This document shows positions 11,831 to 22,830 of a stretch of 64,000 bases of DNA, piece by piece. The translations under genes were made by a program, and so were the position numbers. The stretch lies in the NCBI RefSeq assembly GCF_035046485.1, contig NC_085137.1:347066505-347130504 (forward strand), in the 5' to 3' direction. Origin of the DNA: Aedes albopictus. Its lineage: Eukaryota > Arthropoda > Insecta > Diptera > Culicidae. The notes under the pieces are model-generated. The model saw only the letters and a list, made by a program, of their open reading frames with translations. It ran no database searches and had not been told where the DNA came from. The number at the start of each line of letters is the position of its first letter. The stretch's first letter is position 1.

Positions 11831-12825
11831 ATCTCTAAATATGGAAAAAATCTACTTCGTCATATGAGCTAATTCCCGTCATATCAGACCGAAAATAGAA
11901 AAATAAATAACATATATGTATGCCAACCTACCTTTGACATTGGCTCATCAGATGGAAGCAAAAAGAGGTAGACTATCAATAACCAGCCCCTATAGCACTG
12001 TAAATCGAATATTAATTAGCTAAATTTCACTCCGCTTACGAGTGGAAACTTTTTCTCGAATTGCACACGACGAAGGCAATCGTACCAAAGCAGCAGCTAG
12101 CCGAATTGTTCTTCATCATCGTTCAATTTTCACTTCACCAGATTTACTTGTTGAACCAAACTTCAATTCACACCCCACAAAAGCTCTGTGGCTCTTCAAA
12201 GTTGGATTTCACTGCTGCAAAAAGGAACAAAAGCTTTTCAAGCAATCAAATGGATCACTTTTTTCCGTCGGTAAAATATAAATAACAAGGTGTCTTCGCC
12301 TAGGGAGGATGCGTAGATTTCGTGCATACAAAACATCGTATTTCAGAACTATAGAAAAAAGATTTCATCGTTGCACTGTGATGGGGTATTATGATCTGGA
12401 GGGAAAAGTTTGGTCATTATTCTATAGCTACTACATCCATCTCAATTTTAAATTATTCTGCCCAATCTTACTTTGAAGACATGATTGAATTGTATTGCAA
12501 AGAATTTACCGACTTTCAAATAAACACCTACGGCCAAATCATAATTTTTGACCTTCATATGTACCATAATGTCACGTTGAAGATGTGCCGGGAATTGAAT
12601 TTCGATTGTGCCTGACGGAAACAGAATTCGATGGACAATTATTGAATTTTATCATTTTGAGGAAATTGAAGTTAAACATGTTTTTTACATGAAATGGATG
12701 TTAATTTTTAAATTAGTAATTGATACGAGGCATTCGGCGAAGGGCAAGAATAAACTCGACCATTATTGGTTGGTGCTTAGCTAGACGGAAATAAGCGCTA
12801 AAGTAATTTCTAAATCCATGGGACT
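11830..12825. other. Non-coding spacer
   Basis: AT-rich DNA with short open frames (12042-12285, 12391-12615) that overlap in several frames and carry no recognisable domain. I see nothing functional here. Confidence 0.35.
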
Positions 12826-12829
12826 TTAG

Positions 12830-13070
12830 GGAGGAATCCTTGGATAAATTTAAGAAGGAATCTCTATAGTAATTTGTAAAGGAACCTTTGGCGATGTTTC
12901 TGTAGGAACCACTGGAAGAATGTCGGAAGGAGACTTTGTACGATTATTAATAAATCCCTGGAAGATTTTTGGAAGGGAACCTTGGAGGGATTCTGAAGGA
13001 ATTCCTGGAATAGTTCCAAAAGAAATCCCTGGAATTATTCTACAGGAAACTTTGGAGACTTTCCTTTAAC
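12830..13070. repeat. Degenerate 'GGAATCCTTGGA' short-period repeat
   Basis: Second block of the ~30 bp degenerate repeat family described at 11090-11830, with words such as 'GGAATTCCTGGAATAGTTCC'. Confidence 0.6.
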
Positions 13071-13124
13071 CCTCTTATCAGTCTTCAAGGTGCAGCCCCG
13101 CGCGGATGTGTAGCCGTGCTCACA

Positions 13125-13300
13125 CTCTCCAATGAACATTAGCTTCGAGTTCATGCATGCACACGTCGGGATGAACATGCACTCGAGCTCAAGCTCAATG
13201 CTCATGTTTTGCACCGCGCTCGCAGCGGCGCTCACAGCCGCGCTGAAAACATCGGTGTTTGCAGCTTCGCACTCGTTTCGGTTTTGCACTGCGGTCAAGC
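13125..13300. repeat. GC-rich low-complexity block (GAGCTC/GCTCG words)
   Basis: Repeated GAGCTCAAGCTC, GCTCGC and GCGCTCACAGC words make open frames in several phases. The related block at 16505-16725 has the same words (CTTGAGCTCGAGCCTGAGC). These are simple-sequence domains and not coding regions. Confidence 0.5.
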
Positions 13301-13524
13301 TGGGTAAGCTGAGAAATGTTCTAACGGTTCAATGCCACATTTACAGTTGCTGTCGTCACAGTTGTTGATGGCGTGATTCACCGGTGATGATAAGTTCTTT
13401 TTTTTTCTGGTCCACTTCGATTAAGTATGGGTTGTTTTTATATATTTTTGCAATTTCTCATCATAATAGGCTGTTTTACCTGACGCAAGTCTGACAGGAA
13501 AAGGCCTACATTCCCGCACCAAAT

Positions 13525-13559
13525 AAACAGTGCTGTAATGGTTGATTACAGCACTGTTT
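13525..13559. repeat. Perfect 15-bp-arm hairpin
   Basis: AAACAGTGCTGTAAT and ATTACAGCACTGTTT pair without mismatch around a 5-nt loop (GGTTG). It lies alone in non-coding DNA; it could be a very small MITE core or a structured RNA site. Confidence 0.6.
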
Positions 13560-13717
13560 TCAGTTTTGATCAACTTCTTGATGCTTTCTGGACGCAGTTT
13601 TGAAAAATAGTGACAACTACACAGTATTAGATTTACTTAAATAAGGCTATGAACATCAGTGTGCAGTTTGATGGAAAAGTTATGTTAAAAACTAACCTCA
13701 AGCGGTAATTTATGAAA

Positions 13718-13856
13718 TTGCAAAAAACGTTGTACGCAACTCGGTACAGAACTCGATTTTTGCAGCACTCGTCGTAATTATGCAACTCGGCAAGCCTCGT
13801 TGGATAAATGTACGACTCGTGCTGTAAAAATCTTCATTCTGCACCTTGTTGCGTAA
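13718..13856. mobile_element. Palindromic MITE
   Basis: The left part, with 'CTCGATTTTTGCAGCACTCG', and the right part, with CGAGTGCTGTAAAAATC-type complement (CGACTCGTGCTGTAAAAATC), form an imperfect palindrome. The outer ends GTTGTACGCAAC and CTTGTTGCGTAA also pair. No coding capacity. Confidence 0.5.
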
Positions 13857-13859
13857 ACT

Positions 13860-15010
13860 ACTATTAATAAACACATTGCTGGTCGCCATGACGTATTTTA
13901 GGCCACCGAAGGGCGGCTGGGTTAAAATATTGTAAGTTCTTCAGTTGGGTCAAAAAACAGCTTCCGAATTAAATTTTTATATTAAGCAACATTTGTAGTG
14001 CTGAAGGTAGCTGTCGATAGTACGTACTAGAGTTGTTTTAGGAAAATTAGAATTTGTCGCATCAACTCGGGAATATTTCGTTTTTTTTTTGAATTTTTAT
14101 TTACGTGTATTTTAACTATTCTACACTTACGGAAGATTTCGGTCCTTCTTAGCGTTCCAAAATAACCGTGGGGAAGGGGCGTTCATAAAGCACGTAAACT
14201 TCTAGATAAGAGGGGAGGGACAGGGGACTAGCCAAAGTATACGCTTAATTAAAAAAAATTCAAGTGTTTGTGTGATCAAAAGTCGACGGGGGGAGGAGGG
14301 GTTTTTGAAATCACCAACATGCAAAACATGAGTGCAAATTTTTATGTCTTCACGGTCCGCATGATGATTTGTATGAGTTACCGTTGGGGAAAATGTTGGT
14401 AAAAATGAAGAAAAGTCAAATTTTAACCACAAGATGAAACATGAACTATGTTGATCTCTCCAAATACGTATCCTCTGGCGTCACTCGCTAGCAGAGCAAC
14501 TTGAAAAAAAATCTTTGGAACGAAGAAGCAATTTTTTTTGGGACTACATTAACTTACAGAAATGATTTCATCCCAGTGTCACATGTCTTACTTAAATTTT
14601 TTTTAAAAAAAGACACAACTTTGGCAACCAGTTTCACTGCAATTACCATGAGCAGAGCAGTCTTAGCAGTAATCATATCACTCCGTCATGAGGTGACCTT
14701 TTTTCAAGAATTAGCAAAGAGCACTAGGATGTAACATTTTATTACAGATCTGTTTCTCTAGGCGGCTATCTCGCGCGTATGAATACGGCCGCATGCGGGT
14801 AAAAGCATTGTGGATTTACTGTCTACTGGCTATTCCACCGGTCACTTCAGTAGGGCCTCCAATGTAGCCGTTTAATAAAAAGAAGGACTTAAAAATGAGC
14901 TTTAACATTTTTTGTTAATGCGCGATTATTTGTTGACACCAGCTATTCAATAACGTTATTTTTCGAAAATTAAGTTGATTTTAATATGAAAACGGCTTGT
15001 TTGGAACGGT
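13860..15010. other. Non-coding spacer with one MITE-like half
   Basis: 14165-14300 begins with 'GGGGCGTTCATAAAGCACGT' and contains a G-rich run, like the left half of the 'GGGGCTGTCCATAAA' elements, but no matching right end was found. The remainder is AT-rich with no supported gene. Confidence 0.4.
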
Positions 15011-15011
15011 T

Positions 15012-15725
15012 GCTTAAGGCGAAACTGGTTCCAATTTTTTTGACATTTTTGGTTTTTTATTTTTAATGAAATAACAAAGCAATATTTTCAAAATCGGTTT
15101 CCGTACACATGTACAGTAAGGATCAAGGTATCTCCTGAAATATTTTCGTCGTGGAGAATGTTTTTCGTTGCTGCAAAAACAATTTTTAAACAAAATTTCA
15201 CAAAAAAAGGTTGATCCATACTCTGCATGTCCAGAGGTGGGCACATTTGCCGTTAACCGTTAACGCATTTTAGATGAACATTTGCCTCTATTTCCATAAA
15301 GGCCACTTCAAAGTTCTCTATCAATGTTCTCCAATCTGCTAGTTAGGTATACCTTTCTATTGAAATGAAAAAAGTTCAATTTGAACTTTAAGTTTTTGAG
15401 TTATTGTAATTTAACGGTTTACGAATAGTTGTTGTTAACCGTTAACCGTTAAATTGCGTTCACCTCTCAATAACTCGAAAGCCCTCAAATCAAACTTTTT
15501 CCACCTCAATAGAAAGGTACACCTTACTTTCTTACCAAATTGAGGAACATTGATAGTAAACTTTTAAAGAGGCAAATGTTCGTCCAAAATGCGTTAACGG
15601 TCAACGATAAGTGTGCCCACCTCTGTACATGTGTACGAAACCCGATTTTGAAAAAATATTGCTTCGTTATGTAATAAAAAATAAAAAAAATTGAGACATT
15701 GGAAGCATGTCTGTTTCGCCTTAAG
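15012..15725. mobile_element. Two-level nested palindromic element
   Basis: Outer arms at 15012-15118 and 15627-15725 are inverted copies: CTTAAGGCGAAAC, 'AGCAATATTTTCAAAATCGG' and GTACACATGTACAG all match the complement of the right side. Inner arms at 15231-15420 and 15440-15625 are a second palindrome beginning CAGAGGTGGGCACA and rich in GTTAACCGTTAAC words. Only the left side carries an extra ~115 bp (15119-15230) between outer and inner arms. No coding capacity. Confidence 0.65.
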
Positions 15726-15729
15726 TACA

Positions 15730-16139
15730 TGTTTATTTTGATTAGCATATTAACCACTTGAAATGAGACCAACAAGCAACGTTTGACTTCAAACGATATT
15801 GTTAAAAAAGTGTTGGATAGGGTTAGGCGTAGAAATGTGTTACTTTGTTAAATTATTTGGCCGTTTTCAAGTAACGCGAAATTTGTGCGTTACGTAATGT
15901 ATATATGACGCCAAAAGATATTAACTGAACTAATTTTAATTATAAAAAGGCAATGCAAACTAGAACACTTCTTTTTCTCTTTCTCAAAATTTATTGGGTA
16001 AAATCGGATAAAAAAGCCAGCAAAACCGGGAGTAGACTAAATCGGGGATTTACGAAATCTGGTCACCACTGTATGACACTGCGATCGAAGATCTTATCTA
16101 TTTGGTAATCGGCGGCAGCGTGAAAACCATGCGGCTAAC
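15730..16139. other. Non-coding spacer
   Basis: No gene or clear repeat was recognised in this AT-rich interval. Confidence 0.35.
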
Positions 16140-16302
16140 GGGCTGTCCATAAACCACGTGGTCATTTTTTTGGGACTTTTCACCCCCCCCCCCCCCGCGT
16201 GGTCATTAGTCCATACAAAATTTTTTATTCGTCCATACAAAATGGTCATCGGCCGAACCCCCCCCCCCTCCCTCATGACCACGTGGTTTATGGACAGCCC
16301 CT
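16140..16302. mobile_element. MITE with GGGCTGTCCATAAACCACGT terminal repeats
   Basis: The left end reads GGGCTGTCCATAAACCACGT and continues GGTCAT; the right end is its complement, ATGACCACGTGGTTTATGG then ACAGCCC. C-runs (16185-16197 and 16259-16268) flank a short core with two TCCATACAAAAT copies. The arms match over ~26 bp. No coding capacity. Confidence 0.75.
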
Positions 16303-16504
16303 AAAGAGCACCAGCAACAAACCCAGGAATCAACTGCGGCATATCAAATTTAGTCACTAAAAAAAATAGTAAACATTGTTCTCGATCACTTGAGAAACCG
16401 CACACCGGTGTCACGCAGGCAACGGCAACCCACCTAGCTTTGCCACCGCGCACCGCCTGCCGAAGAACGACAAACACAAGCTGGCTAGTAGGCTCGCACA
16501 CACA

Positions 16505-16725
16505 GCTTAAACACTAGGCTTGAGCCTGAGTTTTGCGCTTGAGCTCGAGCCTGAGCTCGAGCGCGCCGTGTTCATTTGTTCCTTGCCTGCTCGATGCTCT
16601 CGACAAACACGAACATGAGAGAGAATGCGCGCTCGGGATGAACGCGCACTTGCAAAATTGAGCTCAGGCTCAACGCGGCTCGTGTTTTTGGGAAGACTGC
16701 CTCTTATGCTCAACGCCGCTTTTAG
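16505..16725. repeat. GC-rich low-complexity block (GAGCTCGAGCCTGAG words)
   Basis: Same word set as 13125-13300. Overlapping open frames are produced by the repeat itself. Confidence 0.5.
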
Positions 16726-17114
16726 ACGGGGTATAATTTTGAGTATTGTTTTCATTCGCAATCTAAATATTTATATTTTTGGCTAATATTTAGGACTGTT
16801 TTGTATATCACAAAGCGTATTTACATTTTTAAAAATCATTGCAAAATTTATGTTTTGTCACTTTAAATATTATCGTTTCTTTTATATTGAATCGAAACAA
16901 TTGACACATTTTAAATTTTTCCTAAACCATTCTATCATAGTAAAAGAGTTAAGGGAAATGAAAACACTCTCTTGAAACAAATATTTCAAAAATAATCATT
17001 AAATCTCAAAACGTTTTCGTCTTAAAAAATTGATATCCCAAATACTCCAAATACTCTATCGATAACGATAATCGAACGATGAATCAACGCGAAGATCAAC
17101 GTACGTTTCTGAAA

Positions 17115-17335
17115 AAAAAATCCCTTCAGGAAGCACTATGGAAGCCCTGAATGATTTTCTTAAAGAATCCCTGGAAGAATATCTGAAGGAGTCGCTGGGG
17201 TAATTTCTGAAGACCTCCACAGTTGGTTGTTAAACTGAATTATTCGAGAAATTTCTAGAGGAATCTTTTGAAGAACTTTTGAATAATAGCTGAAGAATTT
17301 CTGTAGAAATTCATGAAGATGTTTTTGAAGTAATC
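17115..17335. repeat. Degenerate 'GAAGGAATCCCTGG' short-period repeat (left of BEL element)
   Basis: Third block of the ~30 bp repeat family. The same block resumes at 22652 on the far side of the BEL element, so that element landed inside this repeat. Confidence 0.6.
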
Positions 17336-17336
17336 A

Positions 17337-17579
17337 CTGCCGTAATTCTGCAAAGTGACGTAAGCGCCATTTCAAATATCGACGTTTTTTGGTATATATT
17401 TGGTGAAATGTTTATACTGTGGTATGTATTCTTGCTAAAAAAGGATGCAAGATTTTGTCGTAATCTATGTAGCATCTATGAAAGAAAAGTTGAAGAATGA
17501 CCCTGAGTTTGATGCATAATAACAAAAAATGTGCCAAAATTTTCAATATCGTTTACGTCACTTTTCAGAATTACGGCAG
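17337..17579. mobile_element. MITE with CTGCCGTAATTCTG ends
   Basis: The left end CTGCCGTAATTCTGCAAAGT continuing GACGTAA is matched by the complement at the right end (TTACGTCACTTTTCAGAATT then ACGGCAG). Arms match over ~27 bp with two differences. No coding capacity. Confidence 0.7.
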
Positions 17580-17631
17580 ATCAATATAAATTTTCTAAAC
17601 TATTTTTAAGAAAACTCTTGATCATAGAAAC

Positions 17632-17669
17632 TGTTAAATGCCAATCTGATGAAAATGAATTTCTCGGAG

Positions 17670-17702
<33 letters not shown>

Positions 17703-19295
17703 GAAAGGTTCCTAGCGGCACGCCGACGGACGTACAAACCTCTCCCATCACTGTGCGCACAAGCGTCTCGCATTTGCGCGGACAACGACAGTTCACTAGG
17801 CCTTTGGATAGGATAGAGAACGTAATCCTTCAGAAGCAGTGCACCAGCCGTGCACGGAACATGTCGTCCAGTAAGACACTGTTGCGTACTGACTCAGAAG
17901 GTTACGGTAGAAGGTGTGAAAGTTTCGGTTTTGTCATATGGTCGATTTTGTATTTGTTTTTTGTCATGTCAAGGTTTAAAGAATGTTATTATTCATATTT
18001 ATGCTGTGCCCTATAATTCAGTTATCTTTGGTGTGCCTATGATCTGTTAGATAGTCGATGTGATTGTTATGTCCATTTTGATCCATCCGTTGATCCTCAT
18101 TTTAGTATTGTTTTTATTATCTTTGAAAGCTGTCTTTCATCCACATCCCTAGCACTATCAGCATCGGTCCAAATAAGTCCATATTAAAGAAAACCTTTTA
18201 TACATTCAGTTGAAAAATGTAAAAATATCTAATTTGTCATAAATAGTTAACGTTAGTCAAAGTCGAAGTAGTCATTCTGTCAATTTCGTCTTGATTACAC
18301 GTTAGCTTCGAATCTATAAGCAAGCACTGTTAAATGCTGCACTTCCCACTATTAGTTTTTTAGTTATTTTAAATTGATATTGAAAATTATAGAGAAAATT
18401 GAATCACGAAAGCACATCAAATGTTGAGAACTATGTATTAGCAAATTGAATACGCGAGATACTACTAATTATTTCATATTTGAATTAAATTTGTATTTGT
18501 ACAGTGTGTTTGTTAAAATTAACCGAATAGTGGGAAGCCCAGGAAACAGTTCAAAGTCTGCTGACTCAAAAAATATTCCGAGACTCGTCACAAAACACAA
18601 AAATTTGCATTATGATTCACAACGACTCTCGAAACCTTCCCAGACTCAATCGGCCGGAACTGTTTTCTGGGTATAGAAACTACTAGGCCCCAGCAGGTCC
18701 CTCCTGTTTATCGAGCATTTCTGATAAATCAGCCATACTCCATCTGTAGCAGCCGGTTCGCAATGAACCGTTGGAGGCGCATTAAAGTGTTAAAGGTGAT
18801 ATTTTCATTACAAGAATTACAATTAACATCCTTCACTTTAATACCGTCAAACCCTGTGATCTTGGCCAGGGAATTTCTCGGAGTGTATTAAAATTTAAAC
18901 CTAGCTTCAGCTGCACATAACGGTATATTGTCTCTCGACCCTGGAAAGAGAAAGCCACTTTGGCCTTCAATCCATAAACCCATTATATTATTCCTTATGT
19001 ACTACTTGTATATGCAATAGAATATAACCCTCGTTTATAATAGATTTACGTACTAACACCAATTCATGCTGCCCTATAAATATGATACCCCATCTCGAAA
19101 TAAAGTCAGTCTTGCTAAAACTACCACCCGAGTACGACGAAAGTCCAGTGCGAATCCGAAATATCTCAAGTGAACGCGTGTGAACCCCTCAGTGTCTGTT
19201 GCCGTTATTCCAGTCCACTTTGACCATCGAAGGCCGGTCCGCGAATCTCCGCCGAGTGAATTCGGGGCCGGTAAAAAGTTACTGTGCGTTGAACA
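17632..19295 (+). repeat. Left LTR of the BEL element, interrupted
   Basis: The LTR starts at 17632 and is cut after 17675 by a 1.2 kb insertion. It resumes at 18871 with the duplicated GAATTTCTCGGAGTGTATT and ends at 19295. Apart from the insert it matches the right LTR (450 bp). Confidence 0.85.
17676..18870 (-). mobile_element. Retroposed insert in the left LTR (poly-T end, 19-bp target duplication)
   Basis: The insert opens with about 30 T (17672-17702), meaning a poly(A) tail on the minus strand. It is bounded by GAATTTCTCGGAGTGTATT at 17657-17675 and 18871-18889. A poly(A) tail and long target duplication point to LINE-driven retroposition. On the minus strand near 18870-18735 an open stretch reads 'KITGFDGIKVKDVNCNSCNE' and then 'NITFNTLMRLQRF', which I cannot assign. 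It may be a 5'-truncated non-LTR element or a processed transcript of a host gene. Confidence 0.7.
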
Positions 19296-19298
19296 AAA

Positions 19299-19316
19299 TG
19301 GTCCTTCGAGCCGGAT
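19299..19316 (+). other. Primer-binding site of the BEL element
   Basis: TGGTCCTTCGAGCCGGAT begins three bases after the LTR. It starts with TGG, the complement of a tRNA CCA end, and its CGAGCC segment suits a tRNA T-arm/acceptor. The tRNA identity is not determined here. Confidence 0.7.
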
Positions 19317-20440
19317 GATGGACAAGTGACAAAGTGGAATCGCGGCAAAAGTGCAAAAACGTAACCAAAATCAGCAGTGCTATCGATCGGCCACGTGGTT
19401 CGATGTATCCCATACGCATGCAGCTTGCGCGTCGGTAGTGTGAAAAGCGTGGCTCAGAAGAGAGAGAGAGAAGAAAAAAGATAGCGTGAAGAGAGTGTGC
19501 GTCGCGAGAGTCGCTCTGCCGCAGAAGCAAGTGCGTGTGTGTACGAAGCAACCACGCTGTCCGTGGAAGCGTGATCGGTTTTTGCGTAGAGGGGAAGTGC
19601 ACGCACAGCGAAGAAACGTTTTTTCGGTACCCAGCGCGCTGGTTGAGTGTGTGCCGAACTGCATCAACCACGCGTTCGCGCAGAACAGTGAATAAGCGAC
19701 AACTTTTCGGTGGTAGTAACGTCGTCGGCGTGGCTGAGTGCGTCAGCACCGACTATCGGAGTTCTCACGCGTAGTGGTTATTCTTTCTCGCTTGCTGTGA
19801 TCAAATTTTCTCGCTAGTTCTGTCGGATGAACTAGCCACCGGTACGATCACGGTAAGAAACCTGGAACCGCTACGCACCAACGGCATTTGTGAACTTTGA
19901 AGTGTCGATCGCGTTGTCGCTGATTCGTGTAGTTCTCGTCGGTGTATGGCTGAATCGTCAGCAGAAAACGTGGTAGTGTTTGATCGCTGGTTCTGTCGGA
20001 CAAACCAGAAACCCGGACGGTTATCAGAAGAAACCCGGTGATACTGCGTGCTGCTATCGTTGAACAAGAGTGTTAGTGGACTTAGTGACTGTGTCTCAGC
20101 GTCGCAGAGAAAGATCGAGAGATCGTTGTGTTGGTGTGACGACCGTCAGCACCGGCATTGCAGCGAGTACCAACAGCAGAAAATTCCCCGCTTGCTGGCG
20201 TCCAATTTTCATCGCCGCTTCGAGAGCGGCCACCCGGAGAATCGCCAACAGCACATCGGCTGCGTAAGTACCCTGCATATTCTTTCTATCCCTTGCACAC
20301 GACATCGCGTGAGCCCTATCGGTTGGCTCGTCGTTTTGATCATTTTTCGTCGCTCGCCCCGGTTCGGTAGTGTCAACCCGCGCGTTGACCCGGGAAGGAG
20401 CTATTCGTTCGTGTTTGTTTCCGTGTAGTCCCACGTAAAA
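19317..20440 (+). other. BEL 5' untranslated leader
   Basis: About 1.1 kb of GC-balanced leader lies between the primer-binding site and gag. Many overlapping short frames occur on both strands (for example 19279-19749 and 20096-20596 on the minus strand), but none has a domain. A good donor-like site, GTAAGTACC, lies at about 20265. The likely packaging region is here by position only. Confidence 0.5.
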
Positions 20441-22015
20441 ATGGCCCCTAAAACTGATCTCGATATGAATCCCGTATTTTTGCGGGTAAAGAAAAGGCAT
20501 TTGTTGGAATGGTTTGAGCATCTCCAAGAGAAGCTGAGAAATGTGGGAGAGGATGTAAACGCTCCGATTGATGCGTGGTCGGAGGCTTTGGATCACATCA
20601 TGCAGGATTATGGTCGAATCACTTGTGCGTTAGAATCAATCCACGGTGATCCACCTTATAAGGAGGAGAGACTGCAGCTAGAGAGATCATACATCAAGAT
20701 GCGTGCCTTCATTCTGAAGAAGCGCAAGGGAAGTTCTAGTTCGATGTACCCCCGGATCGTGCAAAGCGTGACTTCTCTTCCTGCGTCTGCAAATTCGAGG
20801 CTTATTCAAGAATGTCCGAAATGTCAACAGGATCATTTACTGCATCAGTGTCCGGCTTTCAAACAACTTTCCAAGCTTGACAGGTTGGATTGCGCACTGA
20901 GTCTGAAGGTCTGCTTGAATTGCCTGCGGAAGGTCGATCATGTCGCTAAAACTTGTCCACGGCAAACGTGCATCCGGTGTTTCAAGAAACATCACACTTT
21001 GCTTCACGGTGCAAAGTTTGTATTACCATTTTCTTCCGGTAGTCAGTCCTCTCGAGCAGTTTCCATGGTGGTTCAACCATCCAGCCCGCCACTGATTCCG
21101 AAGGTACTGAATCAGCAGGACAATACCCACTCCCCTTCCATATCAGCTCTGCTAAGGACGTCGGAGCTCCAGTGCGAGAGTCAGTCGATTCACAAGACGT
21201 TGGAGCCTTCAAAGACCGTGATTGCCCATCCTGCGTTTGTGGAGAAGGACAAGATACGCAGGATCTTCACCCGCTGCCTGTTAAATTCTGCTCTCTGCCA
21301 GTATGTTCAAATCGGTGGTATCGCTCAAACTACCATCAAGACGAGTCAGTTGGTTATAAAAAAGGTACCGTCTATCACACCAGTCGTTTCCATCGTACCT
21401 CAGCTCGTCGTCTTGCCTTCCATCGCCATCCAATCTGCCGTTTCAACATCTAGCATACCAGAACGGTCGGATTTCACAAACGCGTGCTCAGAAAACTCTG
21501 CTTTCTTCAATTCCCATTCCGTCATTTCTGGTGCTGATTATGACTCCGGTATTCTACGGGATAACTTCAGCCATCATCGCAAACGTTTGTCATCGCTAAA
21601 GAAAACATCGTTAGCGTGTCCAGTTTCTGGCCACAAACGTCAGAGATCCGAAGGCAGCAGCAGTTTTTCATGTGAGTATCAGCCAGCATACCGTCGACTC
21701 TTGGATCGGAATTCCTCGTTCAAAATAATGTTTCCGTCAAGAAGACAGCCTCTTCAACCGAAGAGAACGAAGAAGAGAAGGATATGGAAGCGTAGACGCA
21801 AACGGTTGAAGGAAACCATCTCTTCTTGGTCGGATATCGCAGCAGGACACCAGTGCGTGAAAGTTTGCTCTCCTCGTGTTCGCGAAACGTCGCGTCGCGT
21901 CGTCCGGTCAGTGTCGTCCGCGGAAATCGATCACGGTCCCGTCGGTTTCGTAGCTCGTGTGCAAGAGGACCAGAACTTGGTCTGTAGATCGAGGAGCCAA
22001 AGCAGGGTAGGGTGA
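20441..22015 (+). CDS. gag: BEL/Pao Gag protein
   Basis: This 524-residue protein forms the retrotransposon particle and binds its RNA. The N-terminal third (residues 1-110) is helical and charged, as in BEL/Pao capsids. A three-part zinc-finger region follows at about 124-188: CPKCQQDHLLHQCPAF, then CLNC...DHVAKTC, then CIRCFKKHH, the cysteine-histidine signature of BEL/Pao Gag and of the similar region before the protease. The following ~250 residues are Ser/Pro-rich and end in a strongly basic tail (KRTKKRRIWKRRRKRLK) before TGA at 22013-22015. The ATG is preceded by a good context (AAAATGG). No pol frame follows; normally a fused or downstream pol of over 1,000 residues would be expected. 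The basic tail region is compositionally unlike a protease and looks like what is left after internal deletion. Confidence 0.85.
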   Translation: MAPKTDLDMNPVFLRVKKRHLLEWFEHLQEKLRNVGEDVNAPIDAWSEALDHIMQDYGRITCALESIHGDPPYKEERLQLERSYIKMRAFILKKRKGSSSSMYPRIVQSVTSLPASANSRLIQECPKCQQDHLLHQCPAFKQLSKLDRLDCALSLKVCLNCLRKVDHVAKTCPRQTCIRCFKKHHTLLHGAKFVLPFSSGSQSSRAVSMVVQPSSPPLIPKVLNQQDNTHSPSISALLRTSELQCESQSIHKTLEPSKTVIAHPAFVEKDKIRRIFTRCLLNSALCQYVQIGGIAQTTIKTSQLVIKKVPSITPVVSIVPQLVVLPSIAIQSAVSTSSIPERSDFTNACSENSAFFNSHSVISGADYDSGILRDNFSHHRKRLSSLKKTSLACPVSGHKRQRSEGSSSFSCEYQPAYRRLLDRNSSFKIMFPSRRQPLQPKRTKKRRIWKRRRKRLKETISSWSDIAAGHQCVKVCSPRVRETSRRVVRSVSSAEIDHGPVGFVARVQEDQNLVCRSRSQSRVG

Positions 22016-22196
22016 AGTTCCCGATTAGTTCATCGAAGTCGAAAGGTGTAATACAAGTTGGCGGCCGGCGTTACTTGGGAAGCGTTGCTCACTGGGACAG
22101 AGTTTCGAACTGTCCTGATTCAGCCAGATGTAACGTTGCATTCCCATAAGATCTTCCTACTGTTACTTCGAAATAAATTCATTTTGGCGGCCGGTA

Positions 22197-22646
22197 TGTT
22201 AAATGCCAATCTGATGAAAATGAATTTCTCGGAGTGTATTAAAATTTAAACCTAGCTTCAGCTGCACATAACGGTATATTGTCTCTCGACCCTGGAAAGA
22301 GAAAGCCACTTTGGCCTTCAATCCATAAACCCATTATATTATTCCTTATGTACTACTTGTATATGCAATAGAATATAACCCTCGTTTATAATAGATATAC
22401 GTACTAACACCAATTCATGCTGCCCTATAAATATGATACCCCATCTCGAAATAAAGTCAGTCTTGCTAAAACTACCACCCGAGTACGACGAAAGTCCAGT
22501 GCGAATCCGAAATATCTCAAGTGAACGCGTGTGAACCCCTCAGTGTCTGTTGCCGTTATTCCAGTCCACTTTGACCATCGAAGGCCGGTCCGCGAATCTC
22601 CGCCGAGTGAATTCGGGGCCGGTAAAAAGTTACTGTGCGTTGAACA
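22197..22646 (+). repeat. Right LTR of the BEL element (450 bp)
   Basis: Begins TGTTAAATGCC and ends GTTGAACA. A TATA motif lies at 22426-22432 and an AATAAA signal at 22450-22455, close together as in short insect LTRs. It is followed by the GAAAC target duplicate. Confidence 0.85.
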
Positions 22647-22651
22647 GAAAC

Positions 22652-22830
22652 TCTAAAATAATCCTGAAGGAATTGTTAGTGGAATTTCTGAAGGAATCCC
22701 TGGAAGAACTACTGAAGCAATAAAAAAAATCAAATGATTCCTTGATACAGTTTGGAAAGAATGCGAGAGGAAAGTCCAGTGGACTCTGGGGCATCTTTGA
22801 AGAACTTTCATAAGGGCTTCTAAGATAAAA
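22652..22830. repeat. Degenerate 'GAAGGAATCCCTGG' repeat (right of BEL element)
   Basis: Continuation of the block at 17115-17335, now separated from it by the BEL insertion. Confidence 0.55.

Larger units (their letters stand above)
17632..22646 (+). mobile_element. Non-autonomous BEL/Pao LTR retrotransposon (gag only)
   Basis: The element runs from TGTTAAATGCC (17632) to GTTGAACA (22646). It is bounded by a perfect 5-bp target duplication GAAAC (17627-17631 and 22647-22651), the usual length for BEL/Pao. It has two LTRs, a primer-binding site directly after the left LTR, one gag frame and a GGCGGCCGG purine/GC tract before the right LTR. No protease, reverse transcriptase, RNase H or integrase is present in the ~2.9 kb internal region, so it must rely on enzymes made elsewhere. 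I see a single LTR-to-LTR difference (T/A in 'AATAGATTTACG' against 'AATAGATATACG'), so insertion is recent. Confidence 0.85.

Noticed and set aside
20096..20596. Minus-strand open frame of 166 codons
   Set aside because: It lies over the BEL leader and gag start, has no domain, and reflects the GC-balanced leader.
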